Shown: positions 1 to 5,689, numbered from the stretch's first letter. The stretch: 11,348 bases of DNA from Candidatus Hydrogenedentota bacterium (GCA_030430835.1 JAUIKJ010000053.1:1-11348); one strand, 5' to 3'. Numbers and translations are program-made. The notes: generated by a model not told the origin, from the sequence alone.

Positions 1-1
1 G

Positions 2-220
2 CTGGTGGATCAGGTGAAGCCGGGCGGTTGGGCGGCCTTGGGGCAACTGGCCATCGGCGATCTGATTCAGACGATCGACGGCAAGGTCATCGGCGGCATC
101 GACGATGTCGAATCGTCCATGGCGGCTATTGCGGAAGCGGAACCGGAATCGGTGGTGATCAAGGTGTTGCGGGGTATTCACACACTGTTCATTGAACTGG
201 AGCCACAGTGGGACGCCTAG
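2..220 (+). CDS. PDZ-domain protein, C-terminal end (partial; possibly HtrA-like)
   Basis: Only the last ~72 residues lie in the window; the frame is open to the left edge, so the start is not visible. The visible part reads as one PDZ domain: a PGGWAALGQLAIGDLIQTIDG stretch (residues ~6-26) has the usual hydrophobic, glycine and 'GD.I..I.G' pattern of the PDZ carboxylate-binding region. It is followed by an acidic helix and a terminal strand ending in EPQWDA. PDZ domains of this kind close DegP/HtrA-type periplasmic serine proteases. The next gene, 17 bases downstream on the same strand, has a trypsin-like fold, which fits a pair of related envelope proteins in one operon. The protease domain itself is outside the window, so an HtrA identity is inference. 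It could also be another PDZ protein. Confidence 0.75.
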   Translation: MVDQVKPGGWAALGQLAIGDLIQTIDGKVIGGIDDVESSMAAIAEAEPESVVIKVLRGIHTLFIELEPQWDA

Positions 221-237
221 TCCCGGAAAGGTATCGA

Positions 238-1023
238 ATGCTTCAACGGATTTTGATTGCGTTGGTGGTGGTATGCGCGCCGGCGGTGCTGGCCGAGGAC
301 ATCGGCGCGCAGGGTCGCGCCGTGTTCGAGCAGTACCGGGACACGGTGGTGACGATCGAGCTGGTGGTCAAGCAGAAATTCTCGATGATGGGACAGCCCT
401 CTGAGGAAGACGAATCGAAGGAAGAGATCACGGGTACCGTAATCGGTCCCGACGGCCTGATCGTCACGGCGCTGTCGTCCACGGATCCTTCCAGTATGTA
501 TCGCAACATGATGCCGGCGGGAATGGGATCGGACTTCAAGTTTGAAGTGGAAGTGAGCGACGTGAAGATACTGACCGCAGACGGCGGTGAGGTCCCCGCC
601 ACGGTCATCCTGCGCGACAACGATCTGGACCTCGCCTATATCCGGCCGCGTGAAGCGCTGGCGGAGCCCATGGCCCATGTGTCGCTGGAAGAGAACGGTA
701 GGGCGGAGATCCTGGATCGGGTCGTGACCCTGAACCGTCTGGGCAAAGTGGCGAACCGGGTTCACACCGCGTCTTTCGAGTGGATCGAAGCGGTGGTCGA
801 GAAGCCGCGCCGTTTTTACGTGCCCGGCAATGACCCGACCAACACGGCGTCCGGGTCGCCCGCATTCACAATGGACGGGAAGTTTATCGGCATCTTCGTA
901 ATGCGCACGATTATGAGCAGCACGGGCCGGGACAACATCATGCCGATTCTGCTGCCCGCCTCGGATATCGCCGAAGGCGCAGCGCAGGCACCGCCGATGG
1001 CACCGGGTGACGGCGCGGAATAG
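238..1023 (+). CDS. Secreted trypsin-like (HtrA-fold) protein, probable pseudoprotease
   Basis: Protein of 261 aa. The ATG at 238 is chosen because GGAAAGG (225-231) lies 6 bases upstream and residues 1-19 form a signal peptide (MLQRILIALVVV..., likely cut after AVLA); an earlier in-frame GTG at 208 would put charged residues before it. The body resembles S1C/HtrA proteases: 'TGTVIGPDGLIVTA' (65-78) matches the strand before the catalytic His, 'DLDLAYIRP' (129-137) matches the Asp motif DLALL+, and 'ASGSPAF' (204-210) matches the GNSGGP Ser motif. Where HtrA has TNNHV the protein reads TALSS, so the catalytic His is absent, although Asp131 and Ser205 are present. It has no PDZ domain. It probably binds or senses envelope proteins rather than cutting them, perhaps with the PDZ protein encoded just upstream. 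The function is inferred, while the missing His is directly visible. Confidence 0.8.
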   Translation: MLQRILIALVVVCAPAVLAEDIGAQGRAVFEQYRDTVVTIELVVKQKFSMMGQPSEEDESKEEITGTVIGPDGLIVTALSSTDPSSMYRNMMPAGMGSDFKFEVEVSDVKILTADGGEVPATVILRDNDLDLAYIRPREALAEPMAHVSLEENGRAEILDRVVTLNRLGKVANRVHTASFEWIEAVVEKPRRFYVPGNDPTNTASGSPAFTMDGKFIGIFVMRTIMSSTGRDNIMPILLPASDIAEGAAQAPPMAPGDGAE

Positions 1024-1062
1024 CGCCGCGGCGGCTTTCGTTATACTAGTGTTCATGGTTGG

Positions 1063-1096
1063 GCCGGGGCGTTAGACACGCCCCGGCGCGTGTTTT
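1063..1096 (+). terminator. Intrinsic terminator after the pseudoprotease gene
   Basis: Perfect 9-bp stem GCCGGGGCG/CGCCCCGGC (1063-1071 with 1079-1087), 7-base loop, then GCGTGTTTT. It lies 40 bases after the stop at 1023 and before the folate genes, so it probably ends the upstream operon. The T-run is short. A TATACT hexamer at 1042-1047 upstream of the hairpin has no convincing -35 box. Confidence 0.6.
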
Positions 1097-1116
1097 CAGG
1101 GCGGGGTCTTTGTGCG

Positions 1117-1845
1117 ATGTCCCACAGGATTGAGTTGCAGGGCAAGACGGCACTGGTCACGGGCGGAGCCCGGCGTATCGGCGCGGCGGTTGTTCGGGCA
1201 CTGGCGCGCGCGGAGGTGCGCGTGGTCATTCATTGCAACACCTCGCGGGAGGCGGCGGAAGCGCTCGCGGCGGAGGTGGGGGGACAGGTGGTCGCCGCCG
1301 ACCTTGCTGCGGATGCAGCGGGGGCCTGGGCACAGGCCCATGCGGCGGCGGGCCCGATCGACTTTCTGATCAACAATGCGAGCCTATTTCCGGAAGATCG
1401 GATCGAGGATTTTACGCTGGGTGCGTTGGAGTCGAATATCCGGCTGCATGCCTGGGCACCCCTCGTGCTGGGGCGGGCGCTGGCGGCGCAGGGGCGCGCG
1501 GGCGGCATCATCAACCTGCTGGATTCGCGCGTGACCGACTTCGATTCGACGCACGTGCCTTACCACATCAGCAAGCGCGTGCTGCATGATCTGACCCGGA
1601 TGATGGCGCTTGCCTTCGCCCCGCAGGTTCGGGTAAACGCTGTCGCGCCGGGGCTAATCCTTCCCCCCGAGGGGAAGGAGGCCAGCTATCTCGAAGCCCT
1701 CGCGGAGACGAACCCGCTGCATGCCGTGGGTTCACCCGAGGATATCGCGGACGGCGTAATCTTTTTACTGCAGAGCGCTTTTGTCACCGGACAGACCCTA
1801 TATGTCGACGGTGGCCGCCACATGAGAGGACAGGTCTATGGCTAA
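1117..1845 (+). CDS. Pteridine reductase-like short-chain dehydrogenase (PTR1/FolM type)
   Basis: Protein of 242 aa, the normal SDR length. The NADPH-binding Rossmann motif is TGGARRIG (15-22), with the arginines typical of NADPH-preferring pteridine reductases; NNAS is at 86-89 and Asn107 is the structural Asn. The active site is informative: instead of the usual SDR Ser there is Asp136, exactly 13 residues before Tyr149, with Lys153 completing YxxxK. Asp-Tyr-Lys with this spacing is the signature of Leishmania PTR1 and E. coli FolM. The likely reaction is NADPH-dependent reduction of a dihydropterin (dihydromonapterin/dihydrobiopterin type) or dihydrofolate. It heads an operon with folB, folK and folE, which supports a pterin substrate. 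The ATG at 1117 starts right before the fold; an in-frame GTG at 1090 would add nine residues and overlap the terminator. AGGGCGGGG (1098-1106) is the likely ribosome site. The exact substrate is not shown by sequence. Confidence 0.87.
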   Translation: MSHRIELQGKTALVTGGARRIGAAVVRALARAEVRVVIHCNTSREAAEALAAEVGGQVVAADLAADAAGAWAQAHAAAGPIDFLINNASLFPEDRIEDFTLGALESNIRLHAWAPLVLGRALAAQGRAGGIINLLDSRVTDFDSTHVPYHISKRVLHDLTRMMALAFAPQVRVNAVAPGLILPPEGKEASYLEALAETNPLHAVGSPEDIADGVIFLLQSAFVTGQTLYVDGGRHMRGQVYG

Positions 1846-2200
1846 GCAATTGGATCGTATCTGTATTCGTGACCTTCGTCTGCGTTGTATCATCGGCATC
1901 AACGACGACGAGCGCATTCACAAGCAGGACGTGATTGTGAACGTCGTGCTTCACGCGGATCTTTCCACGGCACGGAAGTCGGACCGTATCGAGGATACCG
2001 TGGACTACAAGACCCTCAAGAAATCCCTGGTGTCGCTCGTGGAAGGATCCAACTATTTTCTCGTGGAGCGCCTCGCCGATGCGATTGCGGAGCAATGCCT
2101 GTCGCATGCGCTGGTACAACGGGCGGATGTGACCCTCGACAAGCCGGGGGCGCTGCGTTTTGCCGAAAGCGTGGCGGTGGAGGTCAGCCTTGAGCGTTGA
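1838..2200 (+). CDS. folB: Dihydroneopterin aldolase FolB
   Basis: Protein of 120 aa, the family length. It catalyses the retro-aldol cleavage of 7,8-dihydroneopterin to 6-hydroxymethyl-7,8-dihydropterin and glycolaldehyde, in the cytoplasm as a tetramer/octamer. Diagnostic residues are all present: the IIGINDDER segment (18-26) with Glu25, Tyr57 in VDYKTL, Glu77 in LVERLAD (pterin-binding) and the catalytic Lys102 in LDKPGALR. The start codon lies inside the 3' end of the SDR gene (8-base overlap), preceded by GAGGA (1826-1830) at 7 bases, so the two are translationally coupled. FolX (dihydroneopterin triphosphate epimerase) is a close homologue and cannot be excluded on sequence alone, but the neighbouring folK and folE favour FolB. 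Confidence 0.92.
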   Translation: MAKQLDRICIRDLRLRCIIGINDDERIHKQDVIVNVVLHADLSTARKSDRIEDTVDYKTLKKSLVSLVEGSNYFLVERLADAIAEQCLSHALVQRADVTLDKPGALRFAESVAVEVSLER

Positions 2201-2708
2201 GTCCGCGCCCGCGCGGGTAGCGGTGTATATCGGGCTGGGGTCCAACATTGCGCCGGAAGCGAATATCGCCGCGGCCTTGGAGCGGATCGATACTGCCTTG
2301 GGCATCGCCGATCTGTCGCCCTTCTACCGGAGCGCGGCCATCGGCCGTCCGGAGCAGCCGGATTACCTGAACGGCGTCGTGCGTGTTTACACCACGCTTT
2401 CGGCGCGCTCCCTGAAGTTCGACGTGCTCCGCGGAATTGAGGCGGATCTGGGCCGCGGCCGGGACAGTGATCCCTACGCTGCGCGCACGATTGACCTGGA
2501 TGTGTTGCTTTATGGCGATTGTGTCATTGAGGAGCCGGGACTGGTGGTGCCGGATCCGGATTTGTACACCCGGCCTTTTCTGGCCGCGGGTGTCCTGGCC
2601 ATCGCGCCGGGCTTGCGCCCACCCGGCGATGGAACGGAGCTGGGCGCACCGGACATTCCGGAAGAAGTAGAATTCAGTCAGGCAATGAAAGCGAGGTACG
2701 TATCATGA
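2190..2708 (+). CDS. folK: 6-hydroxymethyl-7,8-dihydropterin pyrophosphokinase FolK (HPPK), TTG start
   Basis: Protein of 172 aa (E. coli HPPK 159). It transfers pyrophosphate from ATP to 6-hydroxymethyl-7,8-dihydropterin, giving the substrate of dihydropteroate synthase. Seen in order: VYIGLGSNI (12-20) at the N-terminal strand, PDYLNGVV (57-64), EADLGRGRDSDPYAARTIDLDVLLYGD (84-110) with Asp102 and Asp104, the two magnesium ligands of HPPK, and VPDPDLYTRPF near the end. The start is taken as TTG 2190 because a GGAGG at 2179-2183 sits exactly 6 bases upstream, inside folB. A GTG at 2223 would remove the beginning of the first strand, and the TTG at 2160 lacks a ribosome site. It overlaps folB by 11 bases and shares ATGA with folE. 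Confidence 0.94.
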   Translation: MSVESAPARVAVYIGLGSNIAPEANIAAALERIDTALGIADLSPFYRSAAIGRPEQPDYLNGVVRVYTTLSARSLKFDVLRGIEADLGRGRDSDPYAARTIDLDVLLYGDCVIEEPGLVVPDPDLYTRPFLAAGVLAIAPGLRPPGDGTELGAPDIPEEVEFSQAMKARYVS

Positions 2709-3277
2709 ATCAGGAACGTGTAGCCGAACTGATCACGGAACTGTTGAAAGAACTGGGCGAGGATCCCCAGCGCGAGGGTCTGCTCAAGACCCCCCATCGC
2801 GTGGCGAAGGCCTACGAGTTCCTGACCTCCGGCTATCGGCAGGACCTCAATGAACTGATCAACGGTGCGGTATTCCAGGCCGAGTCGAATAACATGATCA
2901 TTTCGCGCGATATCGAGATTTACAGCCTCTGCGAACACCACATGCTGCCCTTCTTCGGCCGCTGTCACATTGGTTACATCGCGGATAAGAAAGTACTTGG
3001 ACTGAGCAAGTTGGCCCGTATCGTGGACTACTTCAGCCGGCGCCTGCAGATCCAGGAACGGCTGACCTCGCAGATCGCCGAAGCCATCATGGAACAAACC
3101 AACGCCGAGGGCGCGGGGGTGGTGATCGAATGCCGCCATCTCTGTTCGATGATGCGCGGCGTCGAGAAGCAGAACTCCGTGATGACGACTTCGACCGTAC
3201 TCGGGAGTTTTCGTGATGAGGCCATGACGCGGCAGGAATTTCTCCACCTGATTCAGCGCGACGTGCGCCACGGCTAA
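2705..3277 (+). CDS. folE: GTP cyclohydrolase I FolE
   Basis: Protein of 190 aa. It converts GTP to 7,8-dihydroneopterin triphosphate plus formate, the first committed step of folate synthesis; the enzyme is a cytoplasmic toroidal decamer. The zinc ligands are visible: Cys76 and His79 in SLCEHHMLPF and Cys147 in RHLCSMMRGV, the same spacing as E. coli Cys110/His113/Cys181. Also present are the N-terminal EGLLKTPHRVAKAY (24-37) and LGLSKLARIVDYFSRRLQIQERL (98-120) motifs of the type I enzyme, so this is not the FolE2/IB family. The ATG overlaps the folK stop (ATGA), with GAGG (2693-2696) 8 bases upstream. It is the last gene of the operon; no hairpin lies directly after it, so transcripts may run into the tRNA and stop at its terminator. 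Confidence 0.97.
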   Translation: MNQERVAELITELLKELGEDPQREGLLKTPHRVAKAYEFLTSGYRQDLNELINGAVFQAESNNMIISRDIEIYSLCEHHMLPFFGRCHIGYIADKKVLGLSKLARIVDYFSRRLQIQERLTSQIAEAIMEQTNAEGAGVVIECRHLCSMMRGVEKQNSVMTTSTVLGSFRDEAMTRQEFLHLIQRDVRHG

Positions 3278-3296
3278 GCTACTGGGCAACGGAAAG

Positions 3297-3326
3297 TTGC
3301 AGGGAGGCGCCATCGTTTGCTAGCAT
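3297..3326 (+). promoter_or_regulatory. Possible sigma-70 promoter of the tRNA gene
   Basis: TTGCAG (3297-3302) and TAGCAT (3321-3326) are separated by 18 bases, and the expected start would fall just before the mature tRNA end at 3340. Both boxes deviate from consensus, so this is only a candidate. Confidence 0.35.
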
Positions 3327-3339
3327 CTTGCCTCCAGTC

Positions 3340-3415
3340 GGGGCTGTAGCTCAGTTGGGAGAGCGCTGCGTTCGCAATGCAGAGGTCAGGGGTTCGATCC
3401 CCCTCAGCTCCACCA
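3340..3415 (+). tRNA. tRNA-Ala, anticodon CGC
   Basis: A 76-base gene with all four arms readable by eye. Acceptor stem GGGGCTG pairs with CAGCTCC (one G-T pair), followed by an encoded ACCA end at 3412-3415. The D arm is GCTC...GAGC. The anticodon stem is CTGCG/TGCAG (last pair G-T) around the loop TTCGCAA, giving anticodon CGC at 3373-3375, which reads GCG alanine codons. The T arm is AGGGG-TTCGATC-CCCCT. GCG codons are common in the surrounding genes, consistent with a need for this isoacceptor. It lies alone between folE and a strong terminator. Confidence 0.95.
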
Positions 3416-3429
3416 GATAATCCCAGCAT

Positions 3430-3465
3430 ACCGTAGCGGTCATTCGTGACCGCTACGGTTTTTTT
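3430..3465 (+). terminator. Strong intrinsic terminator after tRNA-Ala
   Basis: Perfect 13-bp stem (ACCGTAGCGGTCA at 3430-3442 with its complement at 3447-3459) with a TTCG loop, followed by seven T's (3459-3465). It starts 15 bases after the tRNA and would end both the tRNA and any folate-operon read-through transcript. The T-run exists only for the plus strand. Confidence 0.93.
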
Positions 3466-3527
3466 GTGTTGGCGCGCTGCGGGTGTTTGGTGTTTTGGAT
3501 CGGGGGCATGCGCCCCACAAACCAGAA

Positions 3528-3557
3528 TGGCGCGTATACCGTATGGTATACGCGCCA
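3528..3557 (-). terminator. Perfect 13-bp inverted repeat downstream of the PII gene, possible terminator
   Basis: TGGCGCGTATACC (3528-3540) and its exact complement (3545-3557) flank GTAT. It lies ~105 bases beyond the PII stop. On the minus strand the hairpin is followed by TTCTGGTTTGTGG, which is moderately T-rich, so it may end the amtB-PII transcript. Without a clean T-run it could instead be an mRNA-stabilising hairpin or a protein-binding palindrome. Confidence 0.5.
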
Positions 3558-3571
3558 CCCTTGGGCAATGG

Positions 3572-3591
3572 GGAAGCGCTTGCGCGCTTCC
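3572..3591 (-). repeat. 8-bp perfect hairpin in the PII 3' region
   Basis: GGAAGCGC (3572-3579) and GCGCTTCC (3584-3591) flank TTGC. It would form a stable stem in the 3' untranslated part of the PII transcript, between the stop codon and the larger inverted repeat at 3528-3557. No T-run follows, so it is more likely structural than a terminator. Confidence 0.5.
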
Positions 3592-3661
3592 TGGCGGGAG
3601 GGCTCTTTGATTCCTGACCCGCCTCATCGGGCGGTGGAAGGCGGCGCCCCCGGGCTCGGCC

Positions 3662-4003
3662 TTAGCCGATGGCCGCCATTCCGAGTTCCCCCGTGCGGAT
3701 TCGGACGCACTCCTGCATGTCGAGAATGAAGATCTTCCCGTCGCCGATGTTGCCGGACTTCGCGCCCCGCACAATCGCATCGATTGTGGGCTGGACGAAG
3801 TCGTCGTTCACGGCGATCTCCAGGCGCACCTTGCGGAGCAGGTTAACCTCGATGTCCACCCCGCGGTAGGACTCGTGGTAACCGCCCTGCTGGCCGCAGC
3901 CCAGCGAGTTGGTCACGGACATCTTCGTGATGCCGCCCTCGAAGAGGGTCTGTTTGACGTTGTTCAGTTTTTCAGGCTGTATGTAGGCTATCACCAGTTT
4001 CAT
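3662..4003 (-). CDS. glnB: PII nitrogen regulatory protein (GlnB/GlnK family), Ile at position 51
   Basis: Protein of 113 aa that aligns with E. coli PII (112 aa) without gaps through the conserved core. PII is a cytoplasmic trimer that reads ATP/ADP and 2-oxoglutarate and controls AmtB and nitrogen regulators. Seen: MKLV start, Gln39, the T-loop 37-55, Lys58, TGxIGDGKIF-like SGNIGDGKIF (83-92) and RIRTGE (101-106) with Arg101/Arg103 for ATP binding. Leu3 and Asn54 match GlnK rather than GlnB of E. coli, which agrees with its place beside amtB. The odd point is Ile51 where enteric PII has the uridylylated Tyr, and Val49 where cyanobacterial PII has the phosphorylated Ser, so neither known T-loop modification is possible at these sites. 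AAGGAGA on the minus strand lies ~9 bases upstream of the ATG. It is 39 bases after amtB and probably cotranscribed from the sigma-54 promoter. Confidence 0.95.
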   Translation of the reverse strand: MKLVIAYIQPEKLNNVKQTLFEGGITKMSVTNSLGCGQQGGYHESYRGVDIEVNLLRKVRLEIAVNDDFVQPTIDAIVRGAKSGNIGDGKIFILDMQECVRIRTGELGMAAIG

Positions 4004-4042
4004 GGTAGATAATCTCCTTATGGGTTGGGGGTTGGCGCCGGT

Positions 4043-5422
4043 TTACTGGTTCGTGAAGATCTGGAAACCGGAGTAGGCTTCCATGCCGTGTTCGCCGTCG
4101 TCGAGACCCGCCATTTCCTCTTCTTCGGTCACGCGCAGGCCGACCGTGTACTTGATGGCGAGGAAGAGCACGAGGCCCATGCCGAAGGCCCAGACGAAGC
4201 CCGCGCCCACACCGATGGCCTGGATGCCGAGCTGCGTCACGCCACCGCCGTAGAAGAGGCCGGCTTCCAGGTTGAACAGGCCGACCGCCAGGGTGCCCCA
4301 GGCGCCACAGACACCGTGGACACTGACCGCACCGACCGGATCGTCGACCTTGAGCACCCGGTCAATGGCCAGCACACTGACCACGCAGATCACACCGCCG
4401 ATGATGCCGATGATGATGGCGCCGACGGGGGAGACCGCATCGCAGGGCGCGGTGATGGACACGAGACCGGCGAGCGCGCCGTTCAGGCTCATCGAGGCGT
4501 CCGGCTTCTTCATGAGGATCCAGGCGGCAATCATGGCGCTGATCGCGCCGCCGGCCGCGGCGAGGTTGGTGGTCACGGCGATATAGCCGATGGAACCGTC
4601 ACCCGTCGTGGTGGAGCCGGGGTTGAAGCCGAACCAGCCCAACCACAGGATGAACACGCCGAGGGCGGCGAGGGCCATGTTGTGGCCCGGAATCGCGCGG
4701 GGTTTGCCGTCGGGGCCATACTTGCCCAGGCGCGGGCCGAGGACGATGGCGCCCGCGAGCGCGAGCCAGCCGCCGACACTGTGGACGACGGTCGAACCGG
4801 CGAAGTCGAGGAAGCCCATACCTTCCAACCAGCCGCCGTTGCTGAAGAGCGCGTTCCACGCCCAGCTGCCGAAGACCGGATAGATGAAGCCGGTGATCAC
4901 CACACTGTAGATCAGGTAGCTGGAGAACTTCGTGCGTTCCGCCATGGCACCGGAAACGATCGTGGCCGCCGTCGCGGCGAAGACCGTCTGGAAAATGAGG
5001 AAGGTGAAGGGCCACTGGCTGTCCAGCGAATCTCCGTATTCCACAAAGCCCAGCAGGAAGTTGTCCGTGCCGAACCACCCCGTGGCGTTGGTGCCGAACA
5101 TCAGGCCGAAGCCGAAGAGGAAGAACGCGAGGGACCCGATCGAAAAGTCCATCAAGTTCTTCATCAAGATGTTCACGACGTTCTTGGCCCGCGTCAGGCC
5201 GGTCTCGACCATGGCGAAGCCGGCCTGCATAAAGAACACCAGGAACGCCGCGACACAGGTCCACACGATGTTCAGGTTGTTCTGCAGGCCTTCAATATCC
5301 GTCGATGTCGCCGCCACCACCTCGGCATCGTCCTGCGCATAGGCCACGGACGAGAGCCCCATTGTTCCCGCCAAGACCGCGAGCGCGAGCAAGGCACACC
5401 ATTTCTGCTTCTTCCAATGCAT
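4043..5422 (-). CDS. amtB: Ammonium transporter AmtB
   Basis: Protein of 459 aa in the Amt/MEP/Rh family, a trimeric inner-membrane channel for ammonium. The ATG at 5422 is preferred because GGAAAGGAG ends 6 bases upstream and residues 1-29 are a signal peptide (charged MHWKKQKW, hydrophobic core, likely cut after AYA); the frame extends to 5500 but without support. About eleven hydrophobic segments follow from residue ~48 to ~425. Family marks: QAGFAMVETGLTRAKN (66-81), AMAERTKF (159-166), Asp206 in LDFAGSTVVHSVGG, and the twin pore histidines His214 and His369 (SVHGVCGAWGTL). The tail GLDDGEHGMEAY (439-450) is the cytoplasmic C-terminal region that contacts PII in AmtB-GlnK complexes. It lies downstream of a sigma-54 promoter and upstream of the PII gene, the reverse of the common glnK-amtB order. 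Confidence 0.97.
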   Translation of the reverse strand: MHWKKQKWCALLALAVLAGTMGLSSVAYAQDDAEVVAATSTDIEGLQNNLNIVWTCVAAFLVFFMQAGFAMVETGLTRAKNVVNILMKNLMDFSIGSLAFFLFGFGLMFGTNATGWFGTDNFLLGFVEYGDSLDSQWPFTFLIFQTVFAATAATIVSGAMAERTKFSSYLIYSVVITGFIYPVFGSWAWNALFSNGGWLEGMGFLDFAGSTVVHSVGGWLALAGAIVLGPRLGKYGPDGKPRAIPGHNMALAALGVFILWLGWFGFNPGSTTTGDGSIGYIAVTTNLAAAGGAISAMIAAWILMKKPDASMSLNGALAGLVSITAPCDAVSPVGAIIIGIIGGVICVVSVLAIDRVLKVDDPVGAVSVHGVCGAWGTLAVGLFNLEAGLFYGGGVTQLGIQAIGVGAGFVWAFGMGLVLFLAIKYTVGLRVTEEEEMAGLDDGEHGMEAYSGFQIFTNQ

Positions 5423-5476
5423 GACAACTCCTTTCCAAGTTGACTTCCACAATTGACCCAAGGTTAAGTACGGACA

Positions 5477-5497
5477 TTCCGCGTGGAAGGTGCGGAA
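5477..5497 (-). other. Small hairpin at the 5' end of the amtB leader
   Basis: TTCCGC (5477-5482) and GCGGAA (5492-5497) form a 6-bp stem with a 9-base loop, directly at the predicted start of the amtB transcript. It could stabilise the mRNA end. A stem this short can arise by chance. Confidence 0.3.
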
Positions 5498-5509
5498 CAA
5501 CTACCTTAG

Positions 5510-5525
5510 AGCAATCGTGGTGCCA
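5510..5525 (-). promoter_or_regulatory. Sigma-54 (-24/-12) promoter of amtB-PII
   Basis: The minus strand reads TGGCACCACGATTGCT (5525 down to 5510). GG and GC are separated by exactly 10 bases, and the match to the sigma-54 consensus TGGCAC-N5-TTGCW is complete. The transcript should start near 5499, giving an untranslated leader of ~77 bases before the amtB ATG at 5422. Such promoters need an AAA+ activator, and a NifA-like one is encoded just upstream. Confidence 0.9.
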
Positions 5526-5552
5526 ATTTTCGCTTTTGGAGTTGGGTGTATT

Positions 5553-5583
5553 TTGTAAGTAAATTATTTTTAACTACTTACAA
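5553..5583. promoter_or_regulatory. AT-rich dyad upstream of the amtB sigma-54 promoter, candidate protein-binding site
   Basis: TTGTAAGTA (5553-5561) and TACTTACAA (5575-5583) are exact inverted 9-mers with a 13-base AT-rich spacer. Half-site centres are 22 bases apart, about two helical turns, and the dyad centre lies near -69 of the predicted amtB start. It is a conspicuous AT island in GC-rich DNA. No T-run follows on either strand, so it is not a terminator. It could bind the NifA-like activator, IHF or another dimer. Confidence 0.5.
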
Positions 5584-5619
5584 TAATCATCGATGCGCGC
5601 GGTGCTGCGGCGGAGGATA

Positions 5620-5689
5620 CCAACGGAACCGTTGGACATACCGTGGCGTAGGGAATGGGAGGCGAAAGTTTCCGAACGGTACCGGTTGG
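5620..5689. promoter_or_regulatory. Pair of AACGGWACCG dyads, candidate upstream activator sites
   Basis: CCAACGG-AA-CCGTTGG (5620-5635) is a near-perfect palindrome. A second related sequence, GAACGGTACCGGTTGG, lies at 5674-5689. The shared 10-mers AACGGAACCG (5622-5631) and AACGGTACCG (5675-5684) are exactly 53 bases apart, about five helical turns, and lie near -128 and -181 of the predicted amtB start, in the normal range for sigma-54 enhancer sites. The classical NifA site TGT-N10-ACA was not found here. Binding by the adjacent activator is inference. Confidence 0.4.

Noticed and set aside
3340..3661. tRNA-Ala as an integration site of a mobile element
   Set aside because: No integrase gene and no repeat of the tRNA 3' end was seen in the window.
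3274..3780. 168-aa minus-strand frame containing GAEGDRTPDLCIANAALSQLSYSP
   Set aside because: This peptide is the reverse complement of the tRNA-Ala gene, a well-known false protein in databases. The frame also covers the terminator and runs into the PII gene.
4025..5443. 472-aa plus-strand frame opposite amtB
   Set aside because: It is antisense to an unmistakable amtB and rich in His/Asp/Glu/Arg, as expected from the complement of GC-rich codons; no domain is recognisable.
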